Shown here: piece by piece, positions 13,719 to 18,616 of the stretch | Numbering within the stretch: position 1 is the first letter of the stretch | Layout: every line of letters begins with the position of its first letter | The notes under the pieces: model-generated | The model's database searches: none | The model's input: the letters and a program-made list of their open reading frames with translations, nothing else | Told to the model about the DNA's origin: nothing | From: an uncultured Rickettsiales bacterium | GTDB lineage: Bacteria; Pseudomonadota; Alphaproteobacteria; Rickettsiales; Deianiraeaceae | Reading direction: 5' to 3' | Length of the DNA stretch: 18,616 nt | NCBI GenBank assembly: GCA_946544555.1 | Contig: CAMNMI010000009.1 | Span: 1-18,616 of the forward strand | Program-made: the position numbers and the translations under genes

Positions 13719-14360
13719 TTACTTGCTGGTTTGATTTTTTTGGCAATCTTTCTTTTTCTTCCCAACAATCCTCCTCATTGCCCTACCAATAGTACCACCG
13801 CTGTGCCATTCGCCGTATTGCTCTTGTGATATTTTTCGGTGTTTAATTGCGCACGCAGTCAGCGCATCGCAGATAGCAAGCACCAAAACACATGATGTTG
13901 TTGGCACCGGAAAGCCATCTATGGCCTCTTCTTTGCAGTCATAAACAATAGCAATATCGCATTCTTTACCTAAAAATGAGTTCCTGTTGCTGGTTATACC
14001 AATGCTTTTGATACCATGTTTTTTGCAATACAATACAACATTTTTCATCTCTTCCGTATTGCCAGAGTGAGATAAGGCAATCAAAATATCATCACTTTCA
14101 AAGCTGCCGAGATCGCCATGCACGGCCTCAACTGGATGGATAGAAAAACTTGGAATTCCTATTGACGCAAAGCACGCAGACACTTTACGGCCAATCAGAC
14201 CACTCTTGCCGATGCCACTTGTTAGAATACGTCCCTTTGATTTTGCAATCAGTTTGACTGCAGCAATGAAATTCTTGTCAATGCAATTTTGCAACTTTTG
14301 CATTGCCTCAACCTCCTTTTGGATTACTGAATTGGCTATCTGAATGTTCTTGTCAACCAT
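13719..14360 (-). CDS. SIS-domain arabinose-5-phosphate isomerase-like protein (no CBS domains)
   Basis: Resembles KdsD/KpsF, which convert ribulose-5-phosphate to arabinose-5-phosphate for Kdo and LPS synthesis. Numbered from the upstream ATG 14372 (217 aa), motifs are LTSGIGKSGLIGRKV (50-64, Lys56), IHPVEAVHGDLGS (78-90), ALSHSGNTEEM (99-109), PVPTTSCVLVLAICDAL (156-171) and WHSGGTIGR with His190. Ordinary KdsD is about 320 aa with two CBS domains; here the protein ends after the SIS domain with a basic tail KKKKDCQKNQTSK. I prefer ATG 14360 (213 aa) because ATG 14372 lies inside the TATAAT box; the message would then be leaderless. It could instead act on another sugar phosphate. It is the only surface-carbohydrate precursor gene seen besides the GT8 enzyme. 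Confidence 0.85.
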   Translation of the reverse strand: MVDKNIQIANSVIQKEVEAMQKLQNCIDKNFIAAVKLIAKSKGRILTSGIGKSGLIGRKVSACFASIGIPSFSIHPVEAVHGDLGSFESDDILIALSHSGNTEEMKNVVLYCKKHGIKSIGITSNRNSFLGKECDIAIVYDCKEEAIDGFPVPTTSCVLVLAICDALTACAIKHRKISQEQYGEWHSGGTIGRAMRRIVGKKKKDCQKNQTSK

Positions 14361-14370
14361 AACAAATTTC

Positions 14371-14397
14371 ATTATAGAAGAAATATTTTATTGTCAA
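14371..14397 (-). promoter_or_regulatory. Promoter of the SIS isomerase gene
   Basis: TTGACA (14392-14397) in TTGACAATAAAATA, 15-nt spacer, TATAAT (14371-14376). The upstream candidate ATG overlaps this -10, which argues for the downstream ATG at 14360 and a leaderless mRNA. Confidence 0.65.
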
Positions 14398-14411
14398 ATA
14401 TCAGATTTTGC

Positions 14412-14439
14412 TTGCGTTTGTTGAAAAATTTGATACAAT
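14412..14439 (+). promoter_or_regulatory. Promoter of the 14464 orphan gene
   Basis: TTGCGT (14412-14417), 16-nt spacer, TACAAT (14434-14439). The predicted start is about 18 nt before the ATG. Divergent from the SIS isomerase promoter. Confidence 0.45.
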
Positions 14440-14463
14440 GTTTGTAGTTTTAAGATTTACACT

Positions 14464-15369
14464 ATGATAGGAAATTATCCGTTAAAAAAGCGACGTGAAA
14501 CTGAACAGTTAAAAGCTAATTTAAAAGGTCAGTCTAGAACTTATAATACAGAGGATAAAGGAAGCAACGATGAAGGTCAGTCTAGAACTTATAATACAGA
14601 GGATAAAGGAAGCAACGATGAATTAATTAAATTTTGTGAATCAATTCCAAAAAAGCTAACAGAAAACAGCGTTTTTGAGAACAATAAATACAAATATATC
14701 AATCATCTGGCTAAAAAAGGAACAACAAATGGAATTATGAAAGCTAATAAAATAAGTAATAATTTAACCATTAAACAATTGGTTGTGGCTTTTAAAGCCG
14801 AAATGGATATTTTTAAGTATTTGATGTCAAAACACAAAAACAGTAGAGCATTAGCTTTTGTTAAACTAATCGTAGAGCCAACCTACGAACTATGGAAGAA
14901 AAGTTGTCAAAAGGAAATAGACAATGCAATAAAAGAATGCAAAATCACAAGCGACATAACTAAGAATTATGATGACAATTATGACATTGTTACTCACCAA
15001 ACCGCGAAGGAGTATTTAGATGCTATATCCAAATATCAAGGTAGAAACGAGTTTTATAGAAACAAACTAGATGGTAAGTCATTTGTTGAAACTTGGTACG
15101 GCAAAAAACATAGAGATTCATGCGTTGAAGAAGAAGATTCCGTAGAAATAAATGGAAATAAAATGTACAACGTGAATGGTATACTTAATTACCATAGAGG
15201 TATTCAACGCGGAATTAATGTATTACGGGAAGCAGCAAAAAAACATAGACACACACGAGGTAATATATTCGCCGATGAGTTTAAAGAGATTGTTAATGCC
15301 TCTCGGAAAGTTTTGGATCTTGCCTGCAGTAATCCTGAAAAATTATCTAAAATGGAAGATTTTTGTTGA
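14464..15369 (+). CDS. Orphan basic protein with perfect internal tandem duplication, 301 aa
   Basis: Not recognised. 301 aa, hydrophilic, no signal peptide or membrane segment. Residues 22-37 and 38-53 are identical 16-residue units (GQSRTYNTEDKGSNDE). The rest looks largely helical and basic, with aromatic segments such as LVVAFKAEMDIFKYLMSKHK (106-125) and EFYRNKLDGKSFVETWYGKK near 196-215. It ends KMEDFC. Genes on either side are housekeeping (isomerase, rpsA), but this one is markedly more AT-rich, like the orphans at 1482 and 4308. Start ATG 14464 follows a TTGCGT/TACAAT promoter. The duplicated segment is hydrophilic and likely disordered. The family is lineage-specific as far as I can see; a secreted or host-directed role is only a guess. 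Confidence 0.75.
   Translation: MIGNYPLKKRRETEQLKANLKGQSRTYNTEDKGSNDEGQSRTYNTEDKGSNDELIKFCESIPKKLTENSVFENNKYKYINHLAKKGTTNGIMKANKISNNLTIKQLVVAFKAEMDIFKYLMSKHKNSRALAFVKLIVEPTYELWKKSCQKEIDNAIKECKITSDITKNYDDNYDIVTHQTAKEYLDAISKYQGRNEFYRNKLDGKSFVETWYGKKHRDSCVEEEDSVEINGNKMYNVNGILNYHRGIQRGINVLREAAKKHRHTRGNIFADEFKEIVNASRKVLDLACSNPEKLSKMEDFC
14527..14622 (+). repeat. Perfect 48-bp tandem direct repeat (two units)
   Basis: Units 14527-14574 and 14575-14622 are identical at all 48 bases, so the in-frame duplication is very recent or actively homogenised. It adds 16 residues. Confidence 0.95.
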
Positions 15370-15466
15370 AGGCTCAGTTTTTCACCTCTAAAAAGAGCAA
15401 ACATGCCAACAATCAGAACTAAGTAAAGTATTTAAACGTGCCACACTCATTCCAAACATCTCCCCC

Positions 15467-15491
15467 TTGACAATAAAAATCCACGTATAAT
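15467..15491 (+). promoter_or_regulatory. rpsA-fusA promoter
   Basis: TTGACA (15467-15472) in TTGACAATAAAAAT, then a perfect TATAAT (15486-15491) after only 13 nt. The short spacing recalls alphaproteobacterial promoters, in which the distance between boxes is often shorter than in E. coli. The ATG follows 28 nt after the -10. Confidence 0.6.
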
Positions 15492-15518
15492 GCAGGTGCG
15501 TTTTTTAAAAAAATTTAG

Positions 15519-17219
15519 ATGTCTGAATTGAACGTAAGAAAAACCGACTTGGTTTATGCATATTTTGATAGCTTTGCACACAGTAATATTGGTGCTGTCG
15601 GTAGCGTTGTTGATGGAAAAGTGGTTTCTATTGATCGTAAAAAAGGGATTGTGATTGTTGACGCAGGCCTGAAAAGTGAGGGAATAATCCCAATGAAAGA
15701 GTTTTTCAAGAAGGATGACGAGCAGAATTTGCAGGTTGGCGACACAGTTAAGGTATATGTCATGTCAGTTGACGGGCGCAACGGAGGATATTTGTTGAGC
15801 CGCGAGAATGCTATTAAAGAAGAGAGTAAAGCTAAATTGAAAGCTGCTTATGCCAGCGGCGAGGCCATTGAAGGTATTCCATTTGCCAAGGTCAAGGGCG
15901 GATTGTCAGTTGACTTTGATGGCTTTATTGCATTCCTGCCAGGTAGCCAAATTGACGAGGGAAATGTCACAGACATCAGCTATTTAGTCGGTAAAAAGTG
16001 CAGCTTCAAGGTTATCGGTTTTGATGATAAAAATGCGATTGTATCACGTAAGGCGGTCATTGATGACACATATAAAGATGCAAGAGAGAGCTTCTATGCA
16101 ACTGCTCACGAGGGCATGACAGTGGAAGGAAAAGTCCGCAATATTACTGATTATGGTGTCTTCATTGACCTTGGATTTGGTGTTGACGCATTGCTTCACA
16201 TTGCAGATATTTCATGGTCAAAAATCGGTCACCCATCAGAGGTTTTGTCGGTTGGAGAAGAAGTCAAAGCCAAAGTTATAAAGCTTGACAAAGCTAACAA
16301 TAAAATTGCAGTCAGCATGAAGCACTTGACTGAAAATGCATGGCTGAAACTTGTCAAAGATGTTGAAGTCGGCAAGGCAATCAAAGGAAAAATCACAACA
16401 ATTACGAACTACGGTTTGTTTGTTGAAGTCGCCAAAGGAGTTGAAGGCATGGTGCACGTCAGTGAGCTTGTCTGGGGTAGTGGTGGCAGTGAAAAACTGA
16501 AAGAATACAAAGAAGGTGATGAAATTGAGGCCATGGTCATGGAGATTGACGGCGACAAGCAGAGAGTTTCGTTGTCAGTCCGCCGCTTGTTGAGGAACCC
16601 ATGGAAAGAGTTTGCAGAAGCTCACAAAGAGGGCGAGCAGTTTGATGGAGAGATTGTCAAGGTTGTTGATTACGGTTTCTTCGTTGCAGTTGGCGAAGTT
16701 GAAGGACTTGTCAGCTTGGAAAATCTCGCGTGGCTGGCCGATGTTGATGCGCTGTCAAGATACAAAGTTGGCGACAAAGTCAAGGTTGTCTACTTGTCAA
16801 TAGATGAGAAATTCACAAAGATTGCATTTGGAATAAAGCAGCTCACGGAGAACCCATTTGAGGCACACAAAGACCTGTTCGTGGTTGGCAACAATGTCAC
16901 CTGCACAGTTGTTGGTTTGAAAGCAGACCGCATGGAAGTTGAGGTCGTGCCGGGTGTCTATTCATCAATCAAAAAGGCCAATTTGTCAAGGGAGAAACTT
17001 GATCAAAGATTGGATCGTTTCACAGTCGGCAACAAGGTTGATGCGAAGATTATCGCATTTGATTTGAACGCCAAAAAGCTTGTTCTGTCAATCAAAGATT
17101 TGGAGGAAGAGGAATACAAAAAGATACTTGAAAAGTATGGCTCAGACAACACCGGCGCATCGCTGGCAGATGTCTTGGGAGTGGCGCTGGACGAGTTCAA
17201 AAACAAGGAGAATAAGTAG
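15519..17219 (+). CDS. rpsA: 30S ribosomal protein S1
   Basis: mRNA-binding protein of the small subunit that helps unfold and recruit transcripts. 566 aa with six S1 (OB-fold) repeats at roughly 28-97, 113-179, 199-268, 284-355, 372-441 and 454-526. The best-conserved is repeat 3 (GKVRNITDYGVFIDLGFGVD). The C-terminal tail YGSDNTGASLADVLGVAL (540-557) is characteristic of alphaproteobacterial S1. Start at ATG 15519; the upstream TTTTTTAAAAAAATTTAG has no Shine-Dalgarno sequence but is A/U-rich, a usual S1-type leader. fusA follows after 8 nt, an unusual partner; ihfB or cmk are more usual neighbours. Confidence 0.97.
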   Translation: MSELNVRKTDLVYAYFDSFAHSNIGAVGSVVDGKVVSIDRKKGIVIVDAGLKSEGIIPMKEFFKKDDEQNLQVGDTVKVYVMSVDGRNGGYLLSRENAIKEESKAKLKAAYASGEAIEGIPFAKVKGGLSVDFDGFIAFLPGSQIDEGNVTDISYLVGKKCSFKVIGFDDKNAIVSRKAVIDDTYKDARESFYATAHEGMTVEGKVRNITDYGVFIDLGFGVDALLHIADISWSKIGHPSEVLSVGEEVKAKVIKLDKANNKIAVSMKHLTENAWLKLVKDVEVGKAIKGKITTITNYGLFVEVAKGVEGMVHVSELVWGSGGSEKLKEYKEGDEIEAMVMEIDGDKQRVSLSVRRLLRNPWKEFAEAHKEGEQFDGEIVKVVDYGFFVAVGEVEGLVSLENLAWLADVDALSRYKVGDKVKVVYLSIDEKFTKIAFGIKQLTENPFEAHKDLFVVGNNVTCTVVGLKADRMEVEVVPGVYSSIKKANLSREKLDQRLDRFTVGNKVDAKIIAFDLNAKKLVLSIKDLEEEEYKKILEKYGSDNTGASLADVLGVALDEFKNKENK

Positions 17220-17227
17220 TTTTGGAT

Positions 17228-18616
17228 ATGGCTGAATATACATTGGATAAATATCGTAATATCGGTATCATGGCGCACATTGACGCTGGAAAAACCACAA
17301 CAAGTGAGCGTATTTTGTTCTACACAGGAAAGACACACAAAATCGGTGAGGTGCACGAGGGCGCGGCCACTATGGACTGGATGGAACAAGAGCAGGAGCG
17401 TGGTATTACTATTACGTCCGCAGCCACAACTTGCTTCTGGAAAAACCACAGAATTAACCTGATTGATACGCCGGGACACGTGGACTTTACCGTTGAGGTA
17501 GAGCGTTCGCTGCGTGTGCTTGACGGTGCCGTGACTGTATTTGACGGTGTCGCAGGAGTTGAACCACAAAGTGAGACAGTGTGGCGTCAGGCAGATAAAT
17601 ATAATGTGCCACGTATTTGTTTTTGCAACAAAATGGACAGAACGGGCGCAAATTTCTACCGCTGCGTTGACATGATTGTTGACCGCTTAGGCGCAAAACC
17701 GCTGCCAATTATCTTGCCAATCGGCTCGGGGGAGACCTTCACCGGCGTGATTGATTTGATGTCAATGAAGGCCGTATATTTTGATGCAGGCGCAAGCGGA
17801 ATTGACCCAAGATATGAGGAAATTCCAGCGGAGTATAAGGAAAAAGCCGAGGCATACAGAACCACAATGATTGAGACAGCCGTGGAAATGGACGATGACT
17901 TGATGGAGAAATATTTGGGGGGGGAGACCATCTCAAATGAGGAGATAAAAAAGTGCATCCGCAAGGGAACGATTGCGTTCAAATTTGTGCCAGTGCTGTG
18001 CGGTTCGGCGTTTAAAAACAAGGGTGTGCAGTTGTTGCTGGATGCAGTTGTGGATTATCTTCCATCGCCACTTGACATTGAAAGTATTAAGGGGACAAAT
18101 CCTAACACGGACGAGGAGGAAGTCAGGCACCCTAATGAAAACGAGCCATTTGCGGGTTTGGCGTTTAAAATTGCAAACGACCCATTTGTTGGCTCCATCA
18201 CATTCTTGCGTATTTATTCGGGTAAGTTGGAGGCCGGCACCGCGGTTTTGAATAGTATTAAAGGTTCAAAGGAGAGAATTGGCCGTATGCTGTTGATGCA
18301 CTCTAATAACAGGGAGGACATTAAGGTCGCAAAGGCGGGAGACATTGTGGCGCTGGCAGGACTGAAAAACACGACCACAGGTGACACGCTGTGTGCCATT
18401 GACAAACCAATCGTGTTGGAAAAAATGGAGTTCCCAGACCCAGTTATTCAAATTGCAGTTGAGCCAAAAACGCAGGCCGACCAAGAGAAAATGGGTATTG
18501 CAATCAGCAGGTTGGTTGCGGAAGACCCATCGTTGCAGGTTGAAACCATTGAGGAGACAGGTCAGACAATTTTGAAGGGAATGGGTGAGTTGCACCTTGA
18601 AATCATCGTTGACAGA
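17228..18616 (+). CDS. fusA: Translation elongation factor G (partial, runs off the window)
   Basis: Ribosomal translocase GTPase. The window covers the first 463 residues of about 690 and ends on a codon boundary without a stop. GTPase motifs: AHIDAGKTT (16-24), RGITI (58-62), DTPGH (80-84), NKMD (134-137), GSAFKNKG (259-266). Domain II follows from about 300, and the last residues GMGELHLEIIVDR belong to domain III. Start ATG 17228, 8 nt after the rpsA stop, so it is probably in one transcript with rpsA. It is normally in the rpsL-rpsG-fusA-tuf (str) operon, so this locus is rearranged. A run of eight G bases (17917-17924) encodes Gly-Gly in frame. Confidence 0.97.
   Translation, partial: MAEYTLDKYRNIGIMAHIDAGKTTTSERILFYTGKTHKIGEVHEGAATMDWMEQEQERGITITSAATTCFWKNHRINLIDTPGHVDFTVEVERSLRVLDGAVTVFDGVAGVEPQSETVWRQADKYNVPRICFCNKMDRTGANFYRCVDMIVDRLGAKPLPIILPIGSGETFTGVIDLMSMKAVYFDAGASGIDPRYEEIPAEYKEKAEAYRTTMIETAVEMDDDLMEKYLGGETISNEEIKKCIRKGTIAFKFVPVLCGSAFKNKGVQLLLDAVVDYLPSPLDIESIKGTNPNTDEEEVRHPNENEPFAGLAFKIANDPFVGSITFLRIYSGKLEAGTAVLNSIKGSKERIGRMLLMHSNNREDIKVAKAGDIVALAGLKNTTTGDTLCAIDKPIVLEKMEFPDPVIQIAVEPKTQADQEKMGIAISRLVAEDPSLQVETIEETGQTILKGMGELHLEIIVDR

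Noticed and set aside
17917..17924. G8 run in fusA as a frameshift or phase-variation site
   Set aside because: It keeps the correct frame and encodes the expected Gly-Gly; there is no reason to switch an essential factor.

Overview
The window reads as chromosome of an AT-rich, gene-reduced alphaproteobacterium. Evidence seen: a Rickettsia-like Dcd, a proteobacteria-only heat-shock sigma factor (RpoH), a six-domain S1 with an alphaproteobacterial C-terminal tail, and promoters with a strongly conserved -35 (TTGACAAT plus an A/T tract) and a variable -10. AT richness, a stand-alone PolA 5'-nuclease, orphan Lys/Asn-rich genes and dispersed palindromic elements suggest a host-associated or obligate symbiont lifestyle. 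The exact order (Rickettsiales, Holosporales or a gut alphaproteobacterial lineage) cannot be fixed from the sequence alone.

Layout. 1-1300: glyA on the minus strand, ending against a GC-rich palindromic repeat (copy A), with copy B in its upstream region. 1431-2663: an orphan 393-aa gene. 2677-3639: tRNA-Thr(GGT) and xthA as one unit. 3640-5504: two orphan genes (71 and 398 aa), each preceded by the same repeat-plus-flank cassette (copies C and D). 5511-6758: a stand-alone PolA-type 5'-3' exonuclease, convergent with dcd. Minus strand 8482-6766: a GT8-like glycosyltransferase with a signal peptide and C-terminal membrane anchor, then dcd. 10520-8519: mnmG split into an N-terminal part, a 26-aa membrane microprotein with its own promoter, and a re-initiated 91-aa C-terminal part. 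13343-10684: rpsB-tsf-rpoH as one tight operon, with repeat E just beyond rpoH. 13553-13665: initiator tRNA-Met with its own promoter, followed by repeat F. 14360-13719: a SIS-only arabinose-5-phosphate isomerase-like gene. 14464-15369: an orphan gene with a perfect 48-bp tandem duplication. 15467-18616: rpsA-fusA, with fusA running off the window.

Themes. Most of the window is informational housekeeping: translation (rpsA, rpsB, tsf, fusA, two tRNAs), tRNA modification (mnmG), DNA repair and nucleotide supply (xthA, the PolA nuclease, dcd), one-carbon metabolism (glyA) and stress control (rpoH). Between these sit very AT-rich orphan genes and a family of about 80-111-bp palindromic elements whose stems show compensatory changes.

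Most notable observations: mnmG interrupted exactly at a TTGACAATTAAAA promoter followed by a membrane microprotein; a flap endonuclease lacking its polymerase, with a roughly 93-residue insertion in the arch region and a C-terminal sliding-clamp motif; covarying repeats placed just 3' of genes; and very short or absent 5' leaders downstream of the extended -35 element.
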